Positions 47,401 to 57,042 are shown, numbered from the stretch's first letter. The stretch: DNA of 64,000 nucleotides from Isoetes taiwanensis (GCA_021234155.1 JAJEKV010000265.1:250001-314000); one strand, 5' to 3'. A program made the numbers and translations. The notes: generated by a model not told the origin, from the letters alone.

Positions 47401-47450
47401 GATAAAGTTCTGAAGCCACTAGAGAAGATAGCTGAACAAGCAAAATAAAG
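44440..47450 (+). pseudogene. DDE-transposase-like gene, copy 2 (frameshifted)
   Basis: 44364-44861 and 44871-45131 form an N-terminal block (L-T-W-K-D-E and L-W-P-V-D-S-I-A-I-I-G). 45623-46405 is the core: K-C-N-I-C-V-D-L-L-D-K-L, H-D-K-M-D-Q-Q-K-T (45825), and L-E-I-C-A-G-Q-N-K-N-R-Y-L-F-A-Y (46216), close to the D-N-C-A-G-E-N-K-N-R-Y of DUF7869-type relatives (Asp changed to Glu). The next motif, G-H-T-H-K-D-I-D, is at 46324-46347 in another frame, so a frameshift lies just before it. The C-terminal part (46648-47229) ends in N-K-M-H-V-E-W-W-R-P-V-S-G-K, a BAH-like strand. Multiple stops; inactive. Confidence 0.65.
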
Positions 47451-47789
47451 TACGAGAGTCCATGAGTGTCTTATGATGTGAATCTTACTTTCATTGTAAT
47501 CCTACATTCAGTGCATTTTCATTGTATTCGTGCTTTCATTGTAATTTTACTTTTAGTATATGAGTATCTTACTCTACTTGAATGTGAAATACTGGCTTGT
47601 GATTATCTACTTGAGTTACATCTACTTGAATGTAGAATACTGGCTTGTGATAAGTGTTAATTGTAATTTGAGACCTGTTAGAATTAAGGCTGATAATAAA
47701 AAGTATTTACATGCAATTCCACATTGTTGAAATTCTATTTGTAAATTTCAAAATGGTGGAATAATTTCAAAATAACGGAATCGTAGTTT

Positions 47790-49930
47790 CTTAGGAGCCA
47801 CCAAAGCAGTGGAAAAATAAACATGAGGATTTGGCAAGACTGAATTTGCAATTATAGTTCTGCCAGCAAGGGAGAGTAGTCCTGTTAAGCTTCTTCTTGA
47901 TTCTAGATAAAATTGGATCCCACAAGCCTTTAATGCTGTGATTCAAAGATAAAGGTATACCGAGCAACTTAGTAGCTCGAAGAGGAGAAAGAACCATAAT
48001 ACCTGCCAGACTATGAGTAGAGTCTTCCATAATCAAACTTTTATCAATGTTAAGATGGATACCAGAAGCACTAGAGAATTGCTTGAGAATTTTAAGAAAA
48101 AACTCAATGTTTGAAACCTCAGCATCAAGGAGAAAGAATCATCAACATATTGAATTATACTAAGGGATTCACTGGAATTAGGAAGTTGAAGGCCTTTAAT
48201 CATACCAGTGCTTTGATAATGAGAAATAGCTTTAGTAACAACTCAGCTGCAACTAGGAAAAGATAAGGGGCAAGAGGGCAACCTTGTCTGACACCTTGAG
48301 TAAGAGGAAAGAAGCCAGAAGGCAAACCATAAGAACAACTGAATTAGAGCGAGAGTTTAAACCATGAATAAAACTTTTAAATATAGGAAGGAGTCCAAGC
48401 TTATACATAGCAAAGTCAAGGAAATCCTATCTCACAGAATCACAAACACGCTTGAAGTCCAATTTTAGCAGAATATAATTCTGATTAAAAATCTTGTCCC
48501 AATGGAGACCCCCATAGCAGCCACATAATTATCCACAATGTATCTTTTAGACAGAAAGGCAGACTAATTGAGGTTGATGTTTCTCTGCAGAAAATTTTTA
48601 AGTCTAGAAGCAATGATCTTGGCACAAAGATTATAGAAAGTATTGGTTAAAGAGATAGGCCTCCAATCATAAAGATTGATAGGATGATCAACTTTAGGGA
48701 CCAAAGAGATGACACCACTAGAAATGGACAGATGCAAATGTTTTGCCTTCCAGAAACCATGAACAAGAGATGTAAGATCATTCTTCAAGATATCCCAAAA
48801 TTTAACATAGAACTCGGCAGGAAACCCATCTGGACCAGGGGATTTCCCAAGGCTGAAACTGTTAAGAATTTTCAAAATTTCCTCCTGAGAAGGCAGAGAA
48901 ACTATAGAACAATCTCTATTATCGGAGGCAAAAGGAAAAATAGAGTCAATGAGAGACTTAAAAATATTTGCATTCTCAAGATCATTAGAGGGAATAGGTT
49001 TGCATTCAAAAAGGTCCTTATACTTGGAATGAAAAGTATTAGCAATATCTCCCTGACTGGTATGAATTAGACCAGACTCATCCTTAATCTCAGATATAGA
49101 ATTTCTCAGCAGCCTACTTTTTGCCACTTTGAAAAAGAACTTTGTACTTCCATAACCCATTTCATTAGTATACTTGACTTTGCATCTGATAGCAGCACTT
49201 TTAGCTTCCAACTCTTCAATGTTTCTAATTTGCCCCTCTAAGATATCTTCCCTCAGCTGCAAATTTGAGTTATAGGGATCATTTTGAAGCAGAGATCTAA
49301 CTTCTTTCATGTACCTGAATACGGTCTTTAGTGATACGGCTTTCATCATGCTTGGACTTAGACCAATTCTTGATCCAATCTTTGATTTTCTTGATCCTAA
49401 AATAGAAGTTTTTCATGGATACAGAATCATTATCCATACCATTATTCTCCTCAAGAACATTGTGAAATCTCCTAAACGGAGAACATAACTTATCATTGGA
49501 AAGAAGGGAAGCATTAAATTTGAAAGAAATATTACCTGTTCTTTGAATCTGAGTGATCTGAGAGGTATGAAGGAATTGAGGCTGATCATCTGAAATAGAA
49601 GTACCTTCATCACTAGTAACAAAACTGTTATCCCACATTGCAGAAGAAGGATTGGAGATATAGAATCTATCTAAAGTACAATAAACTAAACCCTTGCATT
49701 GTCCTTCTGCTTATTAGACCAAGTGTAGGTTGAAGTAGAAGAGGGAATATGAATAAGATTGGTATCACAAATTAGAGCATTCTAGTTACTTTTTTCAGTT
49801 CTTGTCATATTCATCTTATTCCCTAATTTTAGATCCCAAGAAGGAGTATTATTGAAGTCACCAGCCACAATCCAGTTAGCAATACTTTGGCATTCAGTTC
49901 GACAAGTAGAAATTAGATAGAGCTTAGAGC
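47790..49930 (-). mobile_element. L1-type LINE remnant (endonuclease and reverse transcriptase)
   Basis: Reading the minus strand, an endonuclease end has V-A-G-D-F-N-N-T (49851-49862 encodes GDFN) and T-Y-T-W-S-N. A long linker (49638 to 49297) follows. The reverse transcriptase (49349-48564) has G-K-S-P-G-P-D-G-F-P-A-E-F-Y and D-W-R-P-I-S-L-T-N. The palm continues in other frames, with Y-V-D-D at 48138-48149. Stops and frameshifts disable it. The C-terminal part and poly(A) are missing or decayed. Confidence 0.88.
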
Positions 49931-49948
49931 TATGGTGTTTTATGAAGC

Positions 49949-50218
49949 TTGCCGTGCATCTTGAAGGGACCCAATTTCATGTTGCTTTTAACAATCAAGC
50001 ACTTGGTACAATGCCGCTCAAGGTTATTAGACCTAGCTAAGAGTTTTGTTTCTCAATTTGGTCCCAAGGTTTTTGTAGAGGAGCTTGTTTCTATAGCCTT
50101 CAGATTAGGGCTTGTGAGAGGTGTTTCAAATACTCGTTTAGCAGATAGGGCAGAGGGTGCTGCTAAAACGGTGTACACATTCATTTCTCTTCTCCATCTA
50201 TGCTTAGCTATTAACTAA
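49949..50218 (+). CDS. Unknown 89-codon frame
   Basis: The frame (R-S-R-L-L-D-L-A-K-S-F-V-S-Q-F then V-F-V-E-E-L-V-S-I-A-F-R-L-G) is helical and coding-like. Its 3' end runs into a TTTCTCTTCTCCATCTATGC duplication (about 62-bp period, 50180-50270). No family. It may be a fragment. Confidence 0.25.
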   Translation: MPCILKGPNFMLLLTIKHLVQCRSRLLDLAKSFVSQFGPKVFVEELVSIAFRLGLVRGVSNTRLADRAEGAAKTVYTFISLLHLCLAIN

Positions 50219-50559
50219 TTTTCTTCTATTTCTATATATTCATTTCTCTTCTCCATCTATGCATAGCTGTTAATTAATGTTGTTCTATTTCTATTTCTAT
50301 TTCCATGAGGGCAACTCTATCCATTATAAAATAAAAAATTTACAAAGAAGTATTTGATCTTAGATTTCCAACATCCATTAGAGTAATTTATTAGTGTGGC
50401 CCATATAATCATGCATTTGAATTAAGTACTAATAATGGTGGTCAGCGTTGCTGGGCATAAGTTGGGAATATGTCTGGACGGAAACTGTTCAGCTCAGACT
50501 CGTTTTCATAAATGTAATATAATAGAAACGAAGGCCAACGTTGTTGGGATATAAGAGGT

Positions 50560-51050
50560 TTTTGTGCATTCAACACCCTTTCTCCTTCCTTTTCCCTTTT
50601 TTCCTCTATCCCGCGTTTTCCTTTTTTCTCTTTTTCCTACACATTTTGCTTTTTTCTTTTTTCTTTTTTTTTTTCTTTTTTTTTCTCATTTTCCCTACAT
50701 GTTTTCTTTTTTCCTCTTCCCTTTTCTATTATTTCTTTTTTTTTACCTTCCTTTCCCCTTCCCTTTCTCCTTTCCACTTTTCCCTTCTTCTTTTTTTGAC
50801 GGACTTTTTACCTTCCCTTTTCATTCTTTCCTTACTCTTCTCCCTTTTTCCCGTGTTTTTTTCTCTTTCATTTTTCCCTTCCCCTTACTTTTTCTTTTAT
50901 CTTTCCCTTTTCCCATGCACTTTTCTCCGCTTTCTTTTCTGCATTTTTTTTCATGTGCCCCTTTTCCTCCTTTCCCCATCATCTTTCTCTATTCCTCGTG
51001 CATGTTCCCCCTATATTTTTCTTTTCCCTTTTCCTTTTTTCGCACGTTTG
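50560..51050. repeat. Pyrimidine-rich tract of about 490 nt
   Basis: The plus strand is almost only C and T (runs of TTTTCCC, TTCCTTTT), with very few purines. It codes for nothing credible. Such tracts can form triplex DNA or derive from microsatellite growth. It lies just upstream of the right island. Confidence 0.9.
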
Positions 51051-51396
51051 CACAAACACAAGTTGACACTTTAAAGCAATTTTAGAGTGTCCACGTAGCT
51101 GCCAACTAGGACTTTTGTCCACGTGGATACACTTAAAAGCGTTGGATTTCATCTACGGGTGTGAAAATTCATGGAAATTCCACATGTTCAGGGTAGTTAG
51201 GAGCGCTTATTAGGAGTGCTTGAGGATCTACCGCTTCTCCGATCCTTGTTTCTGTTCAGCATAAAAAAATTTCTCCGTCAGTCCAGGAGCTAGAGAATTT
51301 GCGGCAGCCCATGCTGCATATCTTTATATTCTAAAGCATCTAGGTTCTGCATTCCGGCAATTTAGAGAGAGTCCGGCAATTCATGGAGAGAAGATC

Positions 51397-51678
51397 ATGG
51401 TAGCTCCAACTTTTGGGCTTCGCCGTAGTGGCAGGCATGTCGTGCCTGCCGTCATAGCCGCATTAAACCTATTTCTTCCTTCAAAAAAATCTGGGTTCTT
51501 CGAATCTGCTGCCGGAATCATGTTTTTCAATTGCTGTGGTAAGAGCCGAGTCATGGCCCCGTCTGCAAATCTCAAGTTGAATCCCCATCCTCAGATTGCC
51601 AAGGGTAAAAAGCTCGCCGTTATTGTTCTTGCATTAGGGTGGATTTGGGGTCTCAAAATGGCCCATATCTTGGGTTAA
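51397..51678 (+). CDS. Unknown 93-aa protein with C-terminal membrane helix
   Basis: The ATG at 51397 follows CCGGCAATTCATGGAGAGAA, a diverged doubled motif. The product has R-R-S-G-R-H-V-V-P-A-V-I-A-A-L near the start, a Cys pair (F-N-C-C-G-K) and a C-terminal hydrophobic segment (L-A-V-I-V-L-A-L-G-W-I-W-G-L-K-M-A). The last segment is shared at protein and DNA level with the minus-strand frame at 63194-63439. Small organellar-type membrane proteins look like this, but no family is certain. Confidence 0.35.
   Translation: MVAPTFGLRRSGRHVVPAVIAALNLFLPSKKSGFFESAAGIMFFNCCGKSRVMAPSANLKLNPHPQIAKGKKLAVIVLALGWIWGLKMAHILG
51632..51663 (+). repeat. Island-end shared motif, copy 1
   Basis: CATTAGGGTGGATTTGGGG then TCTCAAAATGGCC. 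The reverse complement is at 63248-63279 with one mismatch in 32. TTCCACGTCA follows both copies at similar distance (51683, and 63226-63235 on the minus strand). Confidence 0.8.
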
Positions 51679-52002
51679 AGATTTCCACGTCAGATTCGCC
51701 ACGACCAATCAGGTTTGCGCCTTTTTTACGAAAGTCAGTATTAGTTGGCAGGTAGAAGGATGAGCAGGCTTACTTGGCATCCACATGGCGTATTTTCATA
51801 GGGGATGCCTGCGCTTTTGTTGCAACCATTTTAATGGCCCATATTTTTCGGGAGTCACTTCGCCGCCCAAAATAATGGTGACTTTGACCGCCTACTATCA
51901 GCGTCACCAACTCCCTTGTCAAATTTTGGCGCCAAACTTCTGTACTGTCACTCCGGCGCCTCTACGTGCATCCTCTCCGCCTTCACTCCTCATCTGCAAT
52001 CC

Positions 52003-52383
52003 ATGTCTCCTATAATTTCTGTGTTCTTGCCTCATTTACAGAACTCCCAAGGTGAAGAAGTGGGAGGTTTTGTCTCAATAGGTTCGTGGGTGAGTATGCT
52101 GCCATCAACGAGGGGCGAGCATAGAGTTAAGCGACAAAGGCGATCAGACATGCGGACACATTGGATAGGTAGGATAAAAGAGTTCAAGTTGAATTCTAGC
52201 GGCCGGAAAGTGGAAAATATAACAATACGACATGCATATAGCCCTTCTGATATGGCCAAAGAGCTAATCTCCACCAAAAACAGCTTCCCAAAATTGCCCG
52301 CAAATGGTAACCACCTTAATCGGATCACACGTGAAGCTATCATCCGACTACTTAAGCGCCTAGAGATAGTTTTGGCGCGGTGA
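52003..52383 (+). CDS. BAH-like domain protein, small (126 aa)
   Basis: I choose the ATG at 52003 as start because the upstream codons look non-coding. V-G-G-F-V-S-I-G-S-W-V-S-M-L-P-S, a basic run, then H-W-I-G-R-I-K-E-F-K and Y-S-P-S-D-M resemble the strands of a BAH domain (V-x-D-x-V-x-V, I-G-R-I, Y-x-P-x-D). BAH domains bind nucleosomes or other chromatin factors, so the context beside an H3-like protein is suggestive. The stop at 52381 comes before the domain would end. The next gene may continue it. Confidence 0.35.
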   Translation: MSPIISVFLPHLQNSQGEEVGGFVSIGSWVSMLPSTRGEHRVKRQRRSDMRTHWIGRIKEFKLNSSGRKVENITIRHAYSPSDMAKELISTKNSFPKLPANGNHLNRITREAIIRLLKRLEIVLAR

Positions 52384-52407
52384 TCTTTTATCTTTTCATT
52401 TCTTTCG

Positions 52408-52917
52408 TTGATACATGTTTACAAACAAATTTATTGTGCAGGTTTATGTTTATCAGACGTCGTGGATGTCACTCCGGCCGAAAGTATTAGTAGTGTACTT
52501 GTCGTGTATCACATAGACATCGGAATTGTCCTTTTCCAAGGTATGGATGTCGTGACCTTGCAGGGTATAGGCATCTGGTTTTACGGACATGATTATAACG
52601 TAAAGGTCAAGAAACCGAGCTTGAGGCCGGTTGAATTGCCCCCTTTAAGTGAACTTTGTAAGCCACAGACTAATGAGAACAATGTAATTGCAATGAAGAA
52701 ATGCCTGGCTGACGAGGTGCAAGCGGGAATGTCTGAAAACGGAGGCATGAGGATGAGTTTCAAAATCTTCACACCGTTTGAGGTATTTGCTAACATATTC
52801 CAGATGGCGCAGGAAGCTCGAAAAGCTCCAACTTTCTCCCCCCTGCCGATTTTGTGGATGGCTTATTTTTGGTTCCGACCTGGGATGTTCGATTACACGA
52901 ATCATCCAGTCAACTAA
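52408..52917 (+). CDS. Unknown 169-codon protein, possibly the second half of the BAH-like gene
   Basis: The frame begins near 52408 without a strong start signal. A nearby GT (52380) and AG (52441) could mark a 62-nt intron joining it to the previous gene, but the phases do not fit. It contains V-V-Y-H-I-D-I-G-I-V-L-F-Q-G-M-D-V-V-T, I-W-F-Y-G-H-D-Y-N-V, P-L-P-I-L-W-M-A-Y-F-W-F-R-P-G-M. The first part suits beta strands. The C-terminus is aromatic. No family recognised. Confidence 0.4.
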   Translation: MIHVYKQIYCAGLCLSDVVDVTPAESISSVLVVYHIDIGIVLFQGMDVVTLQGIGIWFYGHDYNVKVKKPSLRPVELPPLSELCKPQTNENNVIAMKKCLADEVQAGMSENGGMRMSFKIFTPFEVFANIFQMAQEARKAPTFSPLPILWMAYFWFRPGMFDYTNHPVN

Positions 52918-53075
52918 CAGAGTGCCGCGTAGTTAAGTCCTCCTTTAAGTTCAGATACTTTCTTCCAAAACAATATTTATACGTTAATTGTCAACTAGAA
53001 TGAAGGAAACAGAAAAAGAGAGGCTGCACAACTTTTTGGGAACCGTTTGAGGACCATAACAGACACTCCGATGCG

Positions 53076-53288
53076 ATGGATATTCGAGTATGGCGAGGGG
53101 AGGAAGTCATTTATACAGCCACCATGGAAATCGAATTGCCATTATCAGAGCTAAGAGTGCTAATGGAGACAGAGGAGATTGCTAACGACTTCCATTATTT
53201 CATTGATGGCATTAGGGTTGGTTACAGGCAAGAGGGAAATGTAAAGTTTAGTGAGTTCGCGATCAACAAGAAATTGTCTATCGCCTAG
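53076..53288 (+). CDS. Unknown 70-aa protein
   Basis: An ATG opens an intact frame: M-D-I-R-V-W-R-G-E-E-V-I-Y, E-I-E-L-P-L-S-E-L-R-V-L and F-H-Y-F-I-D-G-I-R-V-G-Y-R-Q-E-G. It is acidic and beta-rich by eye. A weak TATA (TATTTATACG, 52973) lies about 100 nt upstream. The gene end is followed by repeated TTTTTTAGGGTTCCGTA motifs. No family recognised. Confidence 0.4.
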   Translation: MDIRVWRGEEVIYTATMEIELPLSELRVLMETEEIANDFHYFIDGIRVGYRQEGNVKFSEFAINKKLSIA

Positions 53289-53460
53289 CGCTTTGAATCT
53301 CGGTTTTTTATTTTGTGTTTTTTTAGGATTCCGTATTTTGTCCGATATTTTTTTAGGGTTCCGTACAATTATTTAAAAAAGTTACCATCATATTTTACTT
53401 TAACTTCTGTTTTTTACTATTTATCTCTTGCCAGTTGTCTATTTTTGTCAGTGCTCGTAG

Positions 53461-53467
53461 TATAAAG
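53461..53467 (+). promoter_or_regulatory. TATA box of H3-like gene 2 (very near the ATG)
   Basis: TATAAAG, only 26 nt before the ATG at 53487. If used, the transcript would be almost leaderless. Confidence 0.4.
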
Positions 53468-53486
53468 CGCCATCCGCTAAGAAGCC

Positions 53487-54326
53487 ATGGCAACAACTAA
53501 GCAAACCGCAAGGACCCATCCAGGGGGTGTAAGGCCAGGTGATTACATTGGTCCGCCTCCTTCATCCACATCTGAATCTGAAGTCTCTGATAGAGATTCT
53601 CCTCCTCCGACCATGCCTAATGTAAGATCCAGGAAAAAACCGCATGATGATCGCGGTGGGAGAAGCGGCTTCGGGGAGTAAGTAGGGAGGTGCACTCCAG
53701 CCGCAGACGGAGGATGAAAATGTGAGAGACCGGGCGAAAGCGTAATATATGGCCCGGATTAATTATTGGGCAGCCGCCTCTTTCTTGCTCTTCCCTGCTC
53801 CTCCCGTGGATGCACGGGGGACCTTCAAATCAAAGGAGGAGGCCCAACGCCGGAAAGGGGAAGGCGACCAGAAATGTGAGGAGACGGCGGCGGAAGAGTC
53901 GGTAGAGCAACAGTGGGCCGAGCACACGCAAATCCGGGTGGGTGAGGGTGAGGGGTAGTTTTAAGACGGCGGAAGGCATTAAAGCGGCATTCTCGCGAGA
54001 TTAAGAAGTATCGAAGAGCACCGAGATGGTCATTCCGTCTCCCATTTGCGGGCTTGTGAAAGAGATTCCCGCAAGAGTGTGGTGCGATACATCATACCAG
54101 TTACAAAATTCAAGCAACTGCCTTAAATGCTCTTCAAATGGCTTCGGAAGCAGTTGGTGTCGGTCTGTTCGAGGACTCGAAGCTTGCAGCAATACATGCC
54201 AAGCGGGTGACTGTCATGCCCAAGAACATGCGCCTGGTCTTACGCATAAGGGATCCCGAGTACTATGGTCAAAATTTTATGGCTGAATACCACAAGAAGA
54301 AAGGCCCCCCAGAAAAAAGGCCGTGA
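53487..54326 (+). pseudogene. Histone H3-like fusion protein 2: H3 tail, charged insert, H3 fold (decayed)
   Basis: The frame opens M-A-T-T-K-Q-T-A-R-T-H-P-G-G, an H3 tail, then an acidic/Ser/Pro part to a stop at 53679. A charged part (K-E-E-A-Q-R-R-K-G-E-G) follows in another frame to 53958. The H3 fold comes in two frames: R-E-I-K-K-Y-R-R (about 53994), G-L-V-K-E-I (54050), [15 protein letters not shown], then [13 protein letters not shown] (54190-54230). The last 22 residues extend past the canonical H3 end (Y-Y-G-Q-N-F). At least three frameshifts make it non-functional. Same design as gene 1, diverged. Confidence 0.8.
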
Positions 54327-54456
54327 AGTGCCTTTGTGTTTTTTCATATGTATAATATTCTTTAATGTAATGGCATAAACTTAATCTCTTAGTCCATTTC
54401 TTTCTTAGAAGCCTAGGTTCGCACTTTGTATTTGTTTTTTTTAATGTTATACATGA

Positions 54457-54525
54457 GGATCACACGACGCGCAGAAAGCATTGTGCTTTTCTTTTGCACA
54501 TAGTAGTTTTCGCATCGTGTGATCC
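54457..54525. terminator. Right-island hairpin H1
   Basis: GATCACACGACGCG pairs with CGCATCGTGTGATC (one mismatch). It lies about 130 nt past the stop of the second H3-like gene. A CCCTAACCCTAAA run follows at 54527. Confidence 0.75.
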
Positions 54526-54666
54526 AACCCTAACCCTAAAATGTACGGACAAATCTCCCCACAACGGCTGTGTCCCCTTTCATAATCGACAATGGCTACT
54601 TGAGTTCAGAAGTGACAGCGCCTTACCGCTCCTACACATCTTTTTGCTTTCGTCGTCTGCTTCGCC

Positions 54667-56070
54667 ATGGATTGTTATGTGAAGTTCCTGGAATGGTATG
54701 CATCTGCCCCACATGACAACGAGGAAGTTGCGCCGACTACGATTTATCTGTTCTATTGCAAGGAGTTGGACATCATGGCAAACAGTAGCAAGCTTGGATG
54801 CTATCGCGAGGTTGCTTTAGCTTTCAGCCGGACCGCTTGGTCTCAGCGCACGTCCTTTGCAGATGTCCCTGGCTCGTGGATTCCAAAACTAGCTCTAGAG
54901 GAAGCGGCTTCCCATTTGCAAGCAGCGAAGATGTTTTTCAAGAATGCTGCGCAACGGGCTCCTCCTGGCTGCGTCCTTGTACTTAAGAAGGTAACTTATT
55001 TCTCTTTGCCGTTTGCATTTGCTAGTTATTGCATTCTGCTCAGCCAAACCGAAGATACACTGGAAACAATGAAATCTTTAAGCCAAGGGGGGTCAGTTAT
55101 GTGTGATGATGCTGACTATGACGTAGAAATGGAGATAGATCTACAAGAAGAAGAGCAAGAATGTAGGAGTTTTAGCTTCGACGCACTGGCCTTGGGTGAA
55201 CCAGAGGAGGAAGATGATTCTGAAGGTGATGAGGATGAGGATGAAAAGAAGTTGTCTGACATAACGCCAATTTTAGTGGAAGGCAAAGAATACTTATTGC
55301 TAAGTGATATACTGAGGAACCCGTCTTTGTTACAAATGTGTGCTAGGGAAGACGAGTTTATCAGTATCTTGGCCGAATGGGTAAACTTAGGCCTAGATTT
55401 TGAAGAGGATTTGGACAAAGAGATGTTTGAAGTGTCTTCTTATACCGGCAATGCTATAAAGCTTAAAGAAGCCTATGAGAGGCTGGAGTCTCGATTTGCT
55501 CAAGAGGAGGCGAATCTACCAGAAGAATTCCAGCGTCTCCGTGCAAAGCTGCCAACAGGATCTACAGGTTTCGCAGGCCCTTCAGTCAATCGCGGCAGCA
55601 TAAGCCTCATAGATGAGGAGAAATGTGAAGAAGATAAGCTTGAGGGTTCTTATTTGTGGGAAGTAGATGATTTTTCTTGCCGACATGCACGCGGGGGACA
55701 GGAAAGATTGAAGGACTCCACATTGTTACGATATATCTCAAGATTCGTTAATGGGGAGATAGTCGTCTTCAGCAGAACTTTCAGTCCAAAAGGTGCAGAG
55801 TTTGTCTATTACATCCGTGCATTATGCATGTTCTGGAACCATTCCCAATTGGCATCAAACACTGAAAGGATGATAGCAATTCGGCGGGATGTTATGTTAC
55901 AATATTTTGACGACCAAGCCGGTCTGCGGGCGAGCAATATGTTAAATTTTTTAGCTGCTGGCTTGACTCACCCAAGGTTGGAAGCTGGGGTCGATAACAT
56001 GGAAGTCATTGCCTTGTTGGATAAGTGCAGCAGGGGATTGAAAGAGCATGAAATTGACGACGAAGCTTGA
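54667..56070 (+). CDS. Unknown 467-aa protein with acidic centre
   Basis: This is the longest intact frame of the window. The N-terminal third is helical (F-L-E-W-Y-A-S-A-P, A-A-S-H-L-Q-A-A-K-M-F-F). An acidic tract near residues 177-196 (E-P-E-E-E-D-D-S-E-G-D-E-D-E-D-E) is followed by I-L-V-E-G-K-E-Y-L-L-L-S-D-I-L. The C-terminal part (residues 330-467) is mixed helix/strand (Y-L-W-E-V-D-D-F-S-C-R-H, F-V-Y-Y-I-R-A-L-C-M-F-W). I see no known domain. Acidic tracts are common in histone-binding proteins, and the neighbour is an H3-like gene, so a chaperone-like link is a speculation. It is bounded by hairpins H1 and H2. Confidence 0.7.
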   Translation: MDCYVKFLEWYASAPHDNEEVAPTTIYLFYCKELDIMANSSKLGCYREVALAFSRTAWSQRTSFADVPGSWIPKLALEEAASHLQAAKMFFKNAAQRAPPGCVLVLKKVTYFSLPFAFASYCILLSQTEDTLETMKSLSQGGSVMCDDADYDVEMEIDLQEEEQECRSFSFDALALGEPEEEDDSEGDEDEDEKKLSDITPILVEGKEYLLLSDILRNPSLLQMCAREDEFISILAEWVNLGLDFEEDLDKEMFEVSSYTGNAIKLKEAYERLESRFAQEEANLPEEFQRLRAKLPTGSTGFAGPSVNRGSISLIDEEKCEEDKLEGSYLWEVDDFSCRHARGGQERLKDSTLLRYISRFVNGEIVVFSRTFSPKGAEFVYYIRALCMFWNHSQLASNTERMIAIRRDVMLQYFDDQAGLRASNMLNFLAAGLTHPRLEAGVDNMEVIALLDKCSRGLKEHEIDDEA

Positions 56071-56295
56071 AAAATTGGAAGTTATATATTTTCCAACATG
56101 TATCGGTAAAATTATTTATGTATAGATTGTATTACCGAAATTACTAATAAAAATTATTTTATTTGTATTTATTCACACCACGTAAAATACATCAGTCTGA
56201 TTTTCTGTCATATCTAGGTTTTCGTGTCATGTGATATTTCTCTCGAAGAAATGAAATATTATTGGAAAAAAACAATTTATTTATTTATTTATTCC

Positions 56296-56358
56296 TCATA
56301 CGACGCGAGAAGCAACGGTCCATTTTCCTGACCGACGGCATCCTTCGCGTCGTGTGAC
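56296..56358. terminator. Right-island hairpin H2
   Basis: TCATACGACGCGA pairs with TCGCGTCGTGTGA. It lies about 225 nt after the 467-aa gene. Confidence 0.8.
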
Positions 56359-56477
56359 TCAAGCTACTACGAAATCTATGTGATAAATGGAAGACCTATA
56401 TCCACTTTGACCTCCGATCGCCTTCCGCCTTCTGCTCATCTTCTACTTCCAGCTTCCGCCTTCCACCTTCTGCTCCG

Positions 56478-56876
56478 ATGGCATCTTCATCTTCCTCTAG
56501 CAAGCGACCACGCCAAGATAGCACTCCCCAGCGCCCAGAGCTGCCCGTGGACATCACCCTTGCAGTGGTGATGAAGAGATTCAAGGAGATCCACGATGAA
56601 AACAGCCGTCTTGTCGCCGAGAATATGGAGGCGGCGATGATTAACCTTCACGAGAGGGCTGGCCGCATGAGCCGAGACATTGAGCTCAGCGGAAACATTC
56701 GCCATGTACCAAGAGGCGACTAGCCACGGGGCGAGGTAGTTGAAACCGCTCCGCGATATTTCGCAGCCTTAGAAGATATGGAGAAGAAGCTCCGAGCTGC
56801 GGAGGATGAGAACGCAGCCTTACGGCTTCAACTGCAGAACCATGAAAATCAGCTAGAGGATCATGAAGATCCCTAG
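56478..56876 (+). pseudogene. Coiled-coil protein family, member 1 (frameshifted)
   Basis: The start M-A-S-S-S-S-S-S-K-R-P-R-Q-D is followed by P-V-D-I-T-L-A-V-V-M-K-R-F-K-E-I-H-D-E-N-S-R-L, then a helical region. The frame breaks near 56690 and, after an in-frame TAG, resumes as M-E-K-K-L-R-A-A-E-D-E-N-A-A-L-R-L-Q to a stop at 56874. The family (also at 57405, 59272 and loosely 58436) has a basic Ser-rich N-terminus, a [DE]-I-x-L-x-V-[LV]-M-K-R-[FL]-K-E block and a long coiled coil. Role unknown; DNA binding by the basic end is possible. Confidence 0.6.
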
Positions 56877-56973
56877 CCGTTGTATCTATCTATTTTTTGC
56901 TTCAAAGAAAAGTTTTCTCTATTTTTTGCTTCTATCTATCCTCTTGTTCCAATGTATGTTCTGTTTTATTAAA

Positions 56974-57042
56974 AGATCACACGACGCGAAATGCCTTGCT
57001 TGCAATTAGGTAGCAATCAATGGATTTCGCGTCGTGTGATCT
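56974..57042. terminator. Right-island hairpin H3 (perfect 19-bp stem)
   Basis: AGATCACACGACGCGAAAT and its exact reverse complement enclose a 31-nt loop, about 100 nt after member 1. Confidence 0.9.

Noticed and set aside
50541-51085. Long Phe/Ser/Leu/Pro frames
   Set aside because: Artefact of the pyrimidine tract, with no coding constraint.
52380-52441. Possible 62-nt intron joining the two BAH-like frames
   Set aside because: GT and AG are present but phases do not join the two frames.
54991-55043. GTAACTT...CTGCTCAG as a mini-intron in the 467-aa gene
   Set aside because: Removing its 53 nt would put the rest out of frame and meet a stop soon, while the unspliced frame stays open for another 340 codons.
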